DNA of 64,000 bases from the NCBI RefSeq assembly GCF_001612885.1, contig NZ_BDBH01000007.1, forward strand, positions 310,001-374,000, read 5' to 3'. Position 1 is the first letter of the stretch. Each line of letters starts with the position of its first letter. The position numbers and the translations under genes were made by a program. This document shows positions 6,803 to 15,348 of this stretch, piece by piece. Below the pieces are notes generated by a model. The model made no database searches and had not been told where the DNA came from. It saw only the letters and a list, made by a program, of their open reading frames with translations. The DNA comes from Nocardia harenae NBRC 108248. GTDB taxonomy: Bacteria > Actinomycetota > Actinomycetes > Mycobacteriales > Mycobacteriaceae.

Positions 6803-8746
6803 TCAGAACCGCCCGCCGCGGCCGATCCGCCGCGACCCGGACGCCCCGCCGTACGAGCGCGGCCGATACCCGCCGCCACCACCCGCGGCACCGCGCAGCA
6901 AACCCTCCACCAGGATGCCGCCGAGCACCGCACCCGCCTGCCCGCCGCCGGACGGCGCCCGGCTCGCCTCCCAGCGCCGCACATCGGCCTGCGCCTCGCG
7001 CAGCGCGGTGCCGCCGAGTTCCGCCGCCGCGCGGGCGTTCTCCAGCGCCGCGGCGGGGTCGCCCGCGGCCAGCCGCTGCGCCTCGTCCAGCCGCCGCTGC
7101 GCCTCGGAGAGCCGGGTGCGCGCTTGCGCGTCCACCGCGCCGCGCCTGGTGCCGACGAAATCGCCCGCGGCCGCGACCTGCCCGCGCGCCGCGGTGAGCG
7201 CGTGCTCCAGCCGCCCGCGCAGCTCCGCCTCGGCCCGCCGGTGTTCGGTCGCGGCCGCGATCACCCGATCCAGCTCGCCGTCGGCCCGGACGACCTCGCG
7301 GAAGGCACCGAGCGGATCGCTCTCGGCGGCCGCCTCGGCCCCGGCCAGCGCCGCCTGCGCTGCCGTGCGCGCGGCCGCGAGCGGCGATCCGCCGTGCGCG
7401 GTGAGCCCCGCCGCCGTCTCCAGGTCGGCGCGGAGCTCGGCGAGCGCGGCGGGCAGCCCCGCCCGCGCGGCGGCGATATCGGCGGCCGCCGTGGCGATGG
7501 CGCCGAGTAGCGTGCGCGCCTGGCCGAGCGCTGCCTCGGCGCCGCGGATCGCTCCCACCGCTTCGCCCTGCTCGCCCACCGGCTTCGCCAGCGCCGCCCG
7601 CCCGGCGTCGATCGCCCGCTCGCCGAACGTGATTCGCTCCCGCGCCGCCGCGACATTGCCCGGCACCGAGACCAGCGTGCTCGCCGGGTAGGTGCCGGTG
7701 AGCCGGGCCAGCTCGGCCTCGGCGCCAGGCACCGCGCCGGTGAGCTCGACCAGGTCGCGGGTGAGCGCGTCCAGCCGGGCGCCGCCGTTCAGCAGCAGAT
7801 CCCGCATGGCATCGAATTCCCCGACCCGCCCGTCCAGTTCGCGATCCGCCCGGCCGACCGTGCCGAGCAGCTCGAGCAGCAGCGTGCGCTGCTGGTCCGG
7901 CGTCTCCGGGACGGCGTCGTCCAGCTGTTGCCTGATCTGGAAGGCGCGGCTCGCCGCCTGCCGCGCGCTGTCCAGCGCGGTGTGGAAGGGGGCGGTCGCG
8001 GTGGCGCCGAACTCGCCGGTGGCGATCTCCAGCTCCTCGCCGCTGGTCCGGATGGCGTCGTCCAGCTCGACCAGCACCTCGCGCGAGCGGGCGTGCAGCG
8101 TCTCCAGCGAGAGCGCGCCGATGGCGGCGACATTGTCCGGGTCCAGGCTGCGCGCCGCCGCCAGTTCCGCGCTGCGCCTGCGATTCCGCCGGATCCGCGA
8201 CCACCCGACCAGCCCCGCGGCCGCGGCCACCACCAGCACGACCACGATCACCAGCCCCACCGGGCTCACCCCGCCGCCGCGCAGCGCCGCGTCGATGCCG
8301 TCGGCCGCCGCGACCCCGGCGCCCGCCCAGCGCCCCGCGCGCAGCTCGGGCTCCACCCGCTCGGCCAGGATGTCGTCCAGCTCGCCGCCGGTGAGGCCGG
8401 CGGGCAGCTCGCCGTCGAACCAGTACGCCCGATCCTCGGTGGCCACCGCGAGCAGCAGGTCGCGCGAGCCGAAGCCGGAGAGCGCCGCGGTGCGCTCGGC
8501 CCAGCTCTGCGGCGCCATGCCGTCGAAGTCGGGCACGTAGACCACCCACAGCCGGACCTGGTGGTTGCCGTAGAGGTTGTCGACCGCGGCGTTCACCCGG
8601 TCGCTGCCCGCGGTGTCCAGCGCGTTCGCCTCGTCCAGCACCTGCGGCCCGATCCGCAGCGGCGGCTCCGCGCCCGCCGGCGCCACCGGGAGCAGGGCGA
8701 GCAACACCGCGAGCAGCAGAACCACGCGCACCTTCAGCACCGACAT
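6803..8746 (-). CDS. Large TPM-domain membrane protein (Rv2345-like)
   Basis: A 647-residue exported and membrane-anchored protein. A signal peptide (residues 1-26, ending near PAGAEP) is followed by a TPM domain (about 30-160), known from phosphatase-like and photosystem-repair proteins. A transmembrane helix (about 172-192) precedes a long Ala/Glu/Arg-rich region with heptad character that should form coiled coils (about 200-600). The C-terminus is Gly/Arg/Ser-rich (GGGGGYRPRSYGG). Length, layout and location near dgt and dnaG match Rv2345 of M. tuberculosis. The function is unknown; the shape suggests a scaffold spanning the envelope. The ATG at 8746 immediately precedes a clear signal peptide. 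Confidence 0.85.
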   Translation of the reverse strand: MSVLKVRVVLLLAVLLALLPVAPAGAEPPLRIGPQVLDEANALDTAGSDRVNAAVDNLYGNHQVRLWVVYVPDFDGMAPQSWAERTAALSGFGSRDLLLAVATEDRAYWFDGELPAGLTGGELDDILAERVEPELRAGRWAGAGVAAADGIDAALRGGGVSPVGLVIVVVLVVAAAAGLVGWSRIRRNRRRSAELAAARSLDPDNVAAIGALSLETLHARSREVLVELDDAIRTSGEELEIATGEFGATATAPFHTALDSARQAASRAFQIRQQLDDAVPETPDQQRTLLLELLGTVGRADRELDGRVGEFDAMRDLLLNGGARLDALTRDLVELTGAVPGAEAELARLTGTYPASTLVSVPGNVAAARERITFGERAIDAGRAALAKPVGEQGEAVGAIRGAEAALGQARTLLGAIATAAADIAAARAGLPAALAELRADLETAAGLTAHGGSPLAAARTAAQAALAGAEAAAESDPLGAFREVVRADGELDRVIAAATEHRRAEAELRGRLEHALTAARGQVAAAGDFVGTRRGAVDAQARTRLSEAQRRLDEAQRLAAGDPAAALENARAAAELGGTALREAQADVRRWEASRAPSGGGQAGAVLGGILVEGLLRGAAGGGGGYRPRSYGGASGSRRIGRGGRF

Positions 8747-8795
8747 GGCCCCGATCCAACCAGACCGCGCGCCGCACGCTGGCTAGCATCGAGCC

Positions 8796-9470
8796 GTGAT
8801 CACGATCGACCAGCCCTACACCGGCCACGTCTCCCCGGGATCGAACCCGCAGCAACGCGACGTCCCCGGCGCCCGCATCGTCAAACTGTCGGTCGGCCCG
8901 ATGGACAACAACAGCTACCTGGTGCAGTGCACCGCCACCGGCGCCGCCCTGCTCATCGACGCCGCGAACGAACCCGACCGGCTCCGCGCCCTGCTCGCCC
9001 AGGAGGCGGCCGACCGGGTCGAGCTCATCGTCACCACGCACCAGCACGGCGACCACTGGCAGGCGCTCGCCGACATCGCCGCCGCCACCGGCGCCCCCAC
9101 CGCCGCGCACGCCCTCGACGCCGGCCCGCTGCCCGTCACCCCCGACCGGCTGCTCGCCGACGGCGACACCGTCGAGATCGGCGAACTCCGCTTCGACATC
9201 GTGCACCTCCAGGGCCACACCCCCGGCTCGGTCGCGCTCGTGCTGCGCGACGGCGGCGGCGTGGTGCACATCTTCACCGGCGACTGCCTCTTCCCCGGCG
9301 GCATCGGCAAAACCTCCGGCGCCGAGAGTTTCGACGCGCTGCTCACCGGTGTCCGCACCAAACTCTTCGAGCGCTACGAGGATGCCGTGGTATACCCCGG
9401 GCACGGTGACGACACCACCCTCGCCGCCGAGCGGCCGCAACTCGCGGAGTGGGCCGAGCGGGGATGGTGA
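8796..9470 (+). CDS. Metallo-beta-lactamase-fold hydrolase (glyoxalase II-like)
   Basis: A 224-residue metal-dependent hydrolase. The HxHxDH motif is TTHQHGDHW (about residues 79-87). The second metal ligands follow in LQGHTPGSV, TGDCLFPG and VYPGHGD, so the two-metal site is complete. This pattern fits hydroxyacylglutathione hydrolase-like or other thioester hydrolases of the family; the natural substrate in a mycothiol-using actinomycete is not known. GTG at 8796 is used, with the divergent TPM gene starting 49 bases away. Confidence 0.9.
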   Translation: MITIDQPYTGHVSPGSNPQQRDVPGARIVKLSVGPMDNNSYLVQCTATGAALLIDAANEPDRLRALLAQEAADRVELIVTTHQHGDHWQALADIAAATGAPTAAHALDAGPLPVTPDRLLADGDTVEIGELRFDIVHLQGHTPGSVALVLRDGGGVVHIFTGDCLFPGGIGKTSGAESFDALLTGVRTKLFERYEDAVVYPGHGDDTTLAAERPQLAEWAERGW

Positions 9471-9587
9471 GAAAATACCGCGTTGACACGGCGGATTCTG
9501 TAGGAGAAGGTGGCGACTACGGGGAGTGATCAGGGGGAAGCAAATGTCGGCATCATGGTTCGGCTCGGTCGACTGCGGTGATCCGTA

Positions 9588-10334
9588 GTGGCGGTGTCGG
9601 GCTTTTTCAATCACTATGACGATCCTGACGAGTTCTGGGACGACGAACCTCTGGTGCCGAGCCGGGCAACGACGGAATCTCGTCGACCCGTTCCGGCGCG
9701 CAACCCGTCGGTTCGAGCCCCCTTGGTGGCGCCGACGCAAACGGCTTCCGGCGTCGGCTCCTCCTTCGTGACGATGGAAATCGACAGGGGTCTTCTCCCC
9801 GACCGCATCGAGTTCGCGCGAAATTGGAATTCGTATTTCGGGCCGCACGAGGTCGGCGCGGAACTGATGGCGGCGTATCGCGCGGCGATAACCCGGTGGC
9901 TCGAGCGCAGTTATGCGGGCGATAGGTGGCCGAGTCCGCGGGAGTTGTCGACGACCGCGGTCCCCGATCATCGGACGAGGCTGATCCTGCTGCTCGGAAC
10001 GACGACGTGGGATGAGTACAGCAGGCTCGCCAGCAGCATGATCGGTGGCGGACATTTCGAAGCTCGGAGCGGTGCCGACCGGGCCGGTGGGCATGCGGTC
10101 GTCGTGACCGCCGATCGGCGATACCTCGAGTCGGTGGTCGTGGACAGCCGGTGGGCGGCGATGGTGCGCGCCGACGAGATCACGGCGGCGGTACTGCGTT
10201 GCTGTGCTCGAATACGGTCGGCTCGGCCCGATTTCACGGCACCGGACTGCTACCCGCAGTACTCGATCGCCGCTCCGGAGCACGAGTTGGAACTTCACCG
10301 GAACGCACTTCTTCTGAATCGGGTGGTGAGCTGA
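9588..10334 (+). CDS. Hypothetical protein with YbaB-like C-terminal region, type VII-associated
   Basis: A 248-residue soluble protein, not firmly recognised. The first 160 residues contain an acidic start (FNHYDDPDEFWDDEP) and no motif. The C-terminal part, GGHAVVVTADRRYLESVVVD then IT(A)AVLRCCARIRSA, resembles the strand-strand-helix pattern of YbaB/EbfC proteins that often accompany WXG100-type genes in Nocardia. It is the first gene of a coupled group; the next starts 1 base after its stop. Third positions are less GC-rich than in flanking genes, suggesting a different history. It may chaperone or regulate the secreted partners downstream. Confidence 0.6.
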   Translation: MAVSGFFNHYDDPDEFWDDEPLVPSRATTESRRPVPARNPSVRAPLVAPTQTASGVGSSFVTMEIDRGLLPDRIEFARNWNSYFGPHEVGAELMAAYRAAITRWLERSYAGDRWPSPRELSTTAVPDHRTRLILLLGTTTWDEYSRLASSMIGGGHFEARSGADRAGGHAVVVTADRRYLESVVVDSRWAAMVRADEITAAVLRCCARIRSARPDFTAPDCYPQYSIAAPEHELELHRNALLLNRVVS

Positions 10335-10335
10335 G

Positions 10336-10641
10336 TTGACGGACAAGCTGGCGGTGTCGCTGAACGCCATGAAACTGGCGGTCGGCCGATGGGGTGACGC
10401 GGCGGACAACCTGACGGTAGGCAGAGATCGGACCTCGAAGGTCGAACTCGGCACGAGTGGTAAGACCTTCGGTGCGGCGCTTACCCAGTACGCTCCCGCC
10501 GCGGCCTATGTGCGGGACAGGTTGAGCGAGGGCGTCACTGTTTTCGAGGACATCGCCTCGGTATTGAAGTCGGCGCACGACCAGTACGAGACGGAAGAAC
10601 TCAACAGCCGCAACAAGCTGCGCCCGCTGGAGGAGCAGTGA
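10336..10641 (+). CDS. EspC/WXG100-like type VII secretion target
   Basis: A 101-residue helical protein starting from a TTG at 10336, one base after the previous stop. An amphipathic N-terminal helix (LAVSLNAMKLAVGRWGDAADNL) and a second helix make the hairpin typical of WXG100 and EspC-type proteins. A Y-x3-E secretion signal, YETEE (residues 84-88), lies after the second helix, as expected for type VII substrates. It overlaps the following gene by 4 bases (GTGA). The two are likely co-secreted or form a complex. No EccC ATPase or other core secretion gene is in the window. Confidence 0.7.
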   Translation: MTDKLAVSLNAMKLAVGRWGDAADNLTVGRDRTSKVELGTSGKTFGAALTQYAPAAAYVRDRLSEGVTVFEDIASVLKSAHDQYETEELNSRNKLRPLEEQ

Positions 10642-11522
10642 CGGACCTGCGTAGTGGGCTGCAGTCGAATATCGCGTACATCAGGGATACGACCAAGGAG
10701 ATCGGCGATCTCCCGGCCCAGGTCGACGGGTTCAGCGGAGATATCGTCACTTGGATTCGCGTCGATGGCTACTCCAAGTTCCCTAACCCCTTCGCAATCG
10801 AACGAGCCGTCGATCGCGTATGGGAGAACCGCGACCGAATAAATCAGGCAATCAGGGAATCGTGGAACACGCTCGTCGAGCTCGACCCCGAACTGGAAGT
10901 GCCGGTTCGATTGATCGGTTTCGCTGACGAGTGGCGGAACATCCAGGGTGATCTCACCGCGGCTCAGACGAACTTCAACGAGACCAATCTCAGCGCGGAA
11001 TGGCAAGGTGACGCCGCTTCTCGATACGTGGAGATGCGCAGCCGCCAGCAGACCGCGCTCGTCTCGATGCAGGACGTCTGCGGTCAGATCGCGGTGAACC
11101 TCGAAGATGTGGCGAACGCTCAGCTGACGTTGTACACCGAGCTGGCGACGAAATCGCAGGAGCTGGTAGAGCGGGTCACGGAGGTAGCGGGCAGCTTCAT
11201 AGCCTCGATGTTCGACCTCCCCCGGGGGGCGATCTCGGCCCAGGCCGACTTGCTGACGGCGGTCGAGGCAAGCAAATCCTTCATTCTCGGCACCGTGACC
11301 TCGATGGCGACCAGCGCACAATCCTTGATCATCAGCGGAAATCGGATCGCGCAGACCCTGTCCATCCAGCGTGGTCTTCCGAACAATCACTGGCCACCGG
11401 GAGTGAAGGAGTCCTACGGCACCGGGATCGACGGTATCCGCATTGCCATCGGGGACGGGGCCGCGAGCGATGGCGACAAATCGGATTGGGAACTCGGGGC
11501 TACCAAGGTCGTGACCGAATGA
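10638..11522 (+). CDS. Long WXG100-like helical protein
   Basis: A 294-residue helical protein without signal peptide. A WxG motif in a helix-turn-helix context (SAEWQGDAASRYVEMRSRQ, about residues 117-135) is the hallmark of WXG100-type folds; here it is embedded in a longer chain. A hydrophobic stretch near residues 195-240 could pack against membrane. Its GTG overlaps the preceding EspC-like gene, and its stop overlaps the next gene's ATG. The tight coupling argues that the small protein and this one are made in equal amounts as a heterodimer, as in EsxA/EsxB-type pairs. Function beyond type VII export is unknown. Confidence 0.65.
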   Translation: MTDLRSGLQSNIAYIRDTTKEIGDLPAQVDGFSGDIVTWIRVDGYSKFPNPFAIERAVDRVWENRDRINQAIRESWNTLVELDPELEVPVRLIGFADEWRNIQGDLTAAQTNFNETNLSAEWQGDAASRYVEMRSRQQTALVSMQDVCGQIAVNLEDVANAQLTLYTELATKSQELVERVTEVAGSFIASMFDLPRGAISAQADLLTAVEASKSFILGTVTSMATSAQSLIISGNRIAQTLSIQRGLPNNHWPPGVKESYGTGIDGIRIAIGDGAASDGDKSDWELGATKVVTE

Positions 11523-12052
11523 GTCGCTCGGGGCGGGTCGCCTCATTCCTCGCCTTGTTCGCGCTGGCGATGGGATGCTCCCCGGAGCCGGGAACGCCGG
11601 CACCGGCGCAGCCCCGCCCGATGACGCTCGCCGAGCTGTGTTCCGATATCGCGCAGTTCTTCACCGCGCAACTCTCCGCAGCGCCCGTGGCACCCGGCTC
11701 GCTCTCGTCGCTGGACGGCGCGATCAACTCCGCCGCGAACTGCCTCATCGCGCAGGGCGAGACCACCGTCGGGGAGTGGTCGTCGCACCGCGACCCGACC
11801 GCGACGGATCCGACCGAGGGCGAGACCGGGTATCAGCGCCGGACCGTCGGTGCGGACCCGGTCTGGATGCTGGATCGGGGCAGCCCGACCGGCATCGTCG
11901 AATTCGTGACCAGGGTCGGCGACTGGAACGCGACGCTGTTGGTCCTAGAGCCGGCCACCCGGAACGGCATCCTGTCGAACGCCGACACCGACGCCGCATC
12001 CCGCTTCCTGGTGGAAACGACGACAAAGCTCACCGCCCTGCCGAACGAATAA
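11519..12052 (+). CDS. Lipoprotein of the type VII-like cluster
   Basis: A 177-residue lipoprotein. The signal peptide ends in a lipobox LAMGC (cysteine about residue 20), so it should be anchored at the outer face of the membrane. The mature part begins with a Pro/Ala linker and has paired cysteines, in the style of DUF3558-like nocardial lipoproteins, but this is not certain. The ATG at 11519 overlaps the stop of the WXG-like gene (ATGA), tying it to the same operon. It may be a receptor or an immunity-type partner at the cell surface. Confidence 0.7.
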   Translation: MSRSGRVASFLALFALAMGCSPEPGTPAPAQPRPMTLAELCSDIAQFFTAQLSAAPVAPGSLSSLDGAINSAANCLIAQGETTVGEWSSHRDPTATDPTEGETGYQRRTVGADPVWMLDRGSPTGIVEFVTRVGDWNATLLVLEPATRNGILSNADTDAASRFLVETTTKLTALPNE

Positions 12053-12084
12053 GCAGAAAACGGACATCGCCCTACACTGACCCC

Positions 12085-12411
12085 ATGCGTCGCTCGCTCG
12101 CCCTCCTGCTCCTCGCCCTCGCCGCCACGGCCTGCACAGCGCAGGGCCCGGGATCGACGACGAACTGCGACGTCTCCGGCTGCACGGTGACATTCCAGCG
12201 CGGCGTCGCGGCGTCGGCGAGCATCCTCGGCGTGGACGCGAAACTCGTTGCGGTGAACGGCAACCTGGTGACCCTCGAGATCGCGGGCCAGCAGGTGACG
12301 GTGCCCGCGGGAGAGCAGGGGCAGGCGGCGGAGGGGTTGAACGTGGCGGTGCAGGAGGTCACCGAGCAGCAGGTGGTGGTGAAGATCGGGACCGGCCTGC
12401 AGCCGAACTGA
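12085..12411 (+). CDS. Small lipoprotein
   Basis: A 108-residue lipoprotein with a clear signal (LALLLLALAATAC, lipobox LAATAC). A short mature domain has two further cysteines (NCDVSGC) and beta-rich character with many Val. It starts 32 bases after the previous lipoprotein gene on the same strand, so it may share its transcript. No family recognised. Its stop abuts the stop of the convergent dehydrogenase gene. Confidence 0.7.
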   Translation: MRRSLALLLLALAATACTAQGPGSTTNCDVSGCTVTFQRGVAASASILGVDAKLVAVNGNLVTLEIAGQQVTVPAGEQGQAAEGLNVAVQEVTEQQVVVKIGTGLQPN

Positions 12412-13257
12412 TCAGGGCAGCAGACTCTCGAACATCCGCTCGGAGCTGTGCCCCCCGAACCCCGCCGCGATCTGCCGATCCGCGAGATTCCGCACCGCCC
12501 CGATGATGTCGAGATCCACCCCGGCCTCCCGGCTCGCACCCACGATCGCGTCCAGCGCCGCCTTGGTGAAGGTCAGCGACTGGAACGGCTCCGCGTAGTC
12601 CCCGGAGTCGATCTTCGCCCCGAGCTCCGGCAGCGACCCCGTCATGGCGGCGATCCAGGCGCCCGCGCGTTCCCCGAACTCGGTGGCCGGTATCCCGGCG
12701 GAACGAACCATGGCCGCGCCGTGGTAGAACCCGGCGAACATGGTGTACATCCCGGCCAGCAGCGCGAAGTCGACCAGCGAGGCGTGCCCGGCATCGGCGC
12801 CGAGGTACTCCGCCGTCCCGAACACCTCGAGCACCGCCCGGTACCGCTCGAAGACCGCGGCCGACCCGCTGTAGAGCAGCGACGACCCGGGCGCGCCGAT
12901 CATCGGCGGCGTCGCCATGATGCCGCCGTCCAGATACTCGATGCCGTGCCCGGCCGCCCACCCGGCCAGCTCCCTGGCGCTCGCGGGCTCGGTGCTGGTC
13001 AGGTTGACCACGGCGCGGCCGGCGAGTTTCCCGGCGAACGGGTCGAGCGTCTCGTGGACGGAGGCGTGGTCGAACAGGCAGACGATGACGAGATCGCTGG
13101 TCAGCGCCTCGGGCAGCGGGAGCTCCACGGCACCGGCGGGCACCGGCCGCCCTGGTGTGCGGTTCCAGACGGTGGCCGGGTGCCCGGCGGCGAGCAGCGC
13201 GGCGGCCAGCGCCCGGCCCATGGCGCCCTGACCGAGCACGGTCACGGATGGGGTCAT
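12412..13257 (-). CDS. NADPH-dependent imine reductase / 3-hydroxyisobutyrate dehydrogenase-like protein
   Basis: A 281-residue oxidoreductase with an N-terminal Rossmann fold (VLGQGAMGRALAAALLAAGH, GxGxxG) followed by VWNRTPGR, where Asn-Arg-Thr is typical for NADPH preference. An all-helical C-terminal dimer domain follows, containing FALLAGMYTMFAGFYHGAAM. The usual catalytic Lys of beta-hydroxyacid dehydrogenases is not seen at the expected helix. That and the overall pattern favour the imine reductase-like branch. ATG at 13257 is used because the Rossmann strand follows directly; longer starts add only Arg-rich sequence. No pathway partner is adjacent. Confidence 0.8.
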   Translation of the reverse strand: MTPSVTVLGQGAMGRALAAALLAAGHPATVWNRTPGRPVPAGAVELPLPEALTSDLVIVCLFDHASVHETLDPFAGKLAGRAVVNLTSTEPASARELAGWAAGHGIEYLDGGIMATPPMIGAPGSSLLYSGSAAVFERYRAVLEVFGTAEYLGADAGHASLVDFALLAGMYTMFAGFYHGAAMVRSAGIPATEFGERAGAWIAAMTGSLPELGAKIDSGDYAEPFQSLTFTKAALDAIVGASREAGVDLDIIGAVRNLADRQIAAGFGGHSSERMFESLLP

Positions 13258-13397
13258 GCGAAACTCCCGGAAATCGGAGGAACGAGGTCGGCGCCGCCAC
13301 CGATCCTCCCGACCCCGGAACGCCCCCACAAGTACGCACTTCGTCGTTGGCTACCTACCCCGAGGTGAGTATGGCGCCGACCTGGCAGACTTGACCC

Positions 13398-14093
13398 GTG
13401 AATCCCGCCCAGTTGCAGACCCGCCCGCTGCCGCGAGCGCCGCGCGACCCGCGGCGCGGCTTCGGCGCGGCGCTCTGGCGCTGGATCGTGCGGTTCGTCC
13501 TCGGCGCGCTGCTGATGGCGATCGTGCTGGTCGGCGGCACCGCCTTCCGGGTATGGCAGGTGGCGCGGATCGACGACTACACCCCGGCCGACGCCATCGT
13601 GGTGCTCGGCGCCGCCCAGTACTCCGGCACCCCGTCCTCGGTCTTCGAGGCCAGGCTGGAGCGGGCAAACCGGCTGTACAAGGCCGGCGTCGCACCGGTG
13701 GTGATCACGGTCGGCGGCAAACAGCAGGGCGACCTCTACACCGAGGCCGCGTCCGGCAAGAACTACCTGATGGACCAGGGCGTGCCCGAGGAGGCGATCC
13801 TCGCGGTCGAGACCGGGTCGGACACGCTGCGCAGCATCGAGGCGGTCGCCGCCGCCATGCGGGAGCGCGGCTGGTCGTCGGCGGCGCTGGTCAGCGACCC
13901 CTGGCACTCGCTGCGCACCAGGACCATGGCGCGCGACGCCGGGCTGGCGGCCTGGACCGCGCCCACCCGCTCCGGCCCCGCCGTCTACACCCGCGAATCG
14001 CAGGCCCACGGCATCGCCAGGGAGACCGGCGCGCTGCTCTGGTATCAGCTCACGCACTTCTCCGCCGACTTCGAATACACAGCGGGACAATGA
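13398..14093 (+). CDS. YdcF/SanA-type (DUF218) membrane protein
   Basis: A 231-residue protein with one N-terminal membrane helix (about 30-50) and an extracytoplasmic DUF218 domain. The signature ADAIVVLGAAQYSGTPSSVFEARLERA is followed by GVAPVVITVGGKQ and ALVSDPWHSLRT. Family members are linked to envelope integrity; the chemistry is not established. GTG at 13398 gives the full membrane anchor. Its stop overlaps the ATG of dgt (ATGA), so it is the first gene of a ydcF-dgt-dnaG transcript. Confidence 0.85.
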   Translation: MNPAQLQTRPLPRAPRDPRRGFGAALWRWIVRFVLGALLMAIVLVGGTAFRVWQVARIDDYTPADAIVVLGAAQYSGTPSSVFEARLERANRLYKAGVAPVVITVGGKQQGDLYTEAASGKNYLMDQGVPEEAILAVETGSDTLRSIEAVAAAMRERGWSSAALVSDPWHSLRTRTMARDAGLAAWTAPTRSGPAVYTRESQAHGIARETGALLWYQLTHFSADFEYTAGQ

Positions 14094-15334
14094 CCTACAC
14101 CGACCACGACCGCGCCCGCCTGGTCCGGGAGGCGGCCAAGACCGCCGGGCTCGGCCCGGCCGGCGAGGAGACCGGCCACCGCACCGAGTTCGCCCGCGAC
14201 CGGGCCCGGGTGCTGCACTCCGCCGCGCTGCGCAGGCTCGCGGACAAGACCCAGGTCATGGGCCCGCGCGACGGCGACACCCCGCGCACCAGGCTCACCC
14301 ACTCGCTGGAGGTCGCGCAGATCGGCCGCGGCATCGCCGACGGTCTCGGCTGCGACCCCGACCTCGCCGACCTGGCCGGGCTCGCGCACGACATCGGCCA
14401 CCCGCCCTACGGCCACAACGGCGAGCGCGCGCTGGACATCTTCGCCGAGGCGTACGGCGGCTTCGAGGGCAACGCGCAGAACCTGCGCATCCTCACCCGG
14501 CTGGAGCCCAAGGTGGTCACCCCAGACGGCGCGTCGGCCGGGCTCAACCTCACCAGGGCCGCCCTGGACGCCGCCATCAAGTATCCGTGGGTGCGTGATG
14601 CCCCGCGCAGCAAGTTCGGCGCCTACGCCGTGGACGCCGACCGACTGGCCTGGGTCCGTGCGGGCGCCCCCGAGCGCAGGCAGACGCTGGAGTGCCAGGT
14701 CATGGACTGGGCCGACGACGTCGCCTACTCGGTGCACGACGTGGAGGACGGCGTGATCGCGGGCCGCATCGACCTGCGCGCCCTCGCCGACCCCGCCGAG
14801 CAGCGCGCCCTCGCCGACCTCGGCCACAACCGCGACCTCACGGCGGACGAACTCTGCGCCGCCGCCCAGCGCCTCTCCGAACTCCCGGTGGTCGCCGACG
14901 CCACCGGCTACGACGCCACCTTCCGCGCCTCGGTCGCGCTCAAACGGCTGACCAGCGAGCTGGTCGGGCGCTTCACCACCGCCGCCGTCACCGCCACCAG
15001 GGCGGTCGCGGGGGAGCGGCCGCTCACCCGCTACGCCGCCGACCTGGAGGTGCCGCGGGTCGTTGCCGCCGAGGTCGCCGTGCTCAAGACCGTCGCGCTG
15101 CGCTACGTCATGTCCGACCGGCGGCACAAGATGCGCCAGGCCGAGCAGCGCGCCACCATCCTCGCCGTCGCGAACGCCCTGCTCGCCGCCGCGCCGCGCT
15201 ACCTCGACCCGGTGCTGCTGCCGTGGTGGAAGGCGGCAGGCGACGACACCGCGCGGGTCAGGGTGATCGTCGACCAGATCGCCTCCTACACCGAGAGCCG
15301 CCTGGAGCGGGTGGCCACCGCACTGCCCGGCTGA
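14090..15334 (+). CDS. dgt: Deoxyguanosinetriphosphate triphosphohydrolase-like HD protein
   Basis: A 414-residue dNTP triphosphohydrolase, removing triphosphate from dGTP or other dNTPs and so tuning nucleotide pools near replication. HD-domain metal ligands are visible: LTHSLEVAQIGRGIA (first His), GLAHDIGHPPYGHNGERAL (HD pair plus downstream His), and an Asp in DWADDVAYSVHD. The N-terminal RTEFARDRARVLHSAALRRL block is typical of the family. Start ATG overlaps the ydcF-like stop. The order dgt then dnaG is conserved in mycobacteria (Rv2344c, Rv2343c). Confidence 0.95.
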   Translation: MTYTDHDRARLVREAAKTAGLGPAGEETGHRTEFARDRARVLHSAALRRLADKTQVMGPRDGDTPRTRLTHSLEVAQIGRGIADGLGCDPDLADLAGLAHDIGHPPYGHNGERALDIFAEAYGGFEGNAQNLRILTRLEPKVVTPDGASAGLNLTRAALDAAIKYPWVRDAPRSKFGAYAVDADRLAWVRAGAPERRQTLECQVMDWADDVAYSVHDVEDGVIAGRIDLRALADPAEQRALADLGHNRDLTADELCAAAQRLSELPVVADATGYDATFRASVALKRLTSELVGRFTTAAVTATRAVAGERPLTRYAADLEVPRVVAAEVAVLKTVALRYVMSDRRHKMRQAEQRATILAVANALLAAAPRYLDPVLLPWWKAAGDDTARVRVIVDQIASYTESRLERVATALPG

Positions 15335-15348
15335 CCTAGACTCGACCC

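Noticed and set aside
6495..10454. A 1,319-codon minus-strand open frame across several genes
   Set aside because: It crosses the TPM-domain gene out of frame and opposes the hydrolase and type VII-like genes. Its composition is Arg-rich and motif-free, an artefact of high GC.
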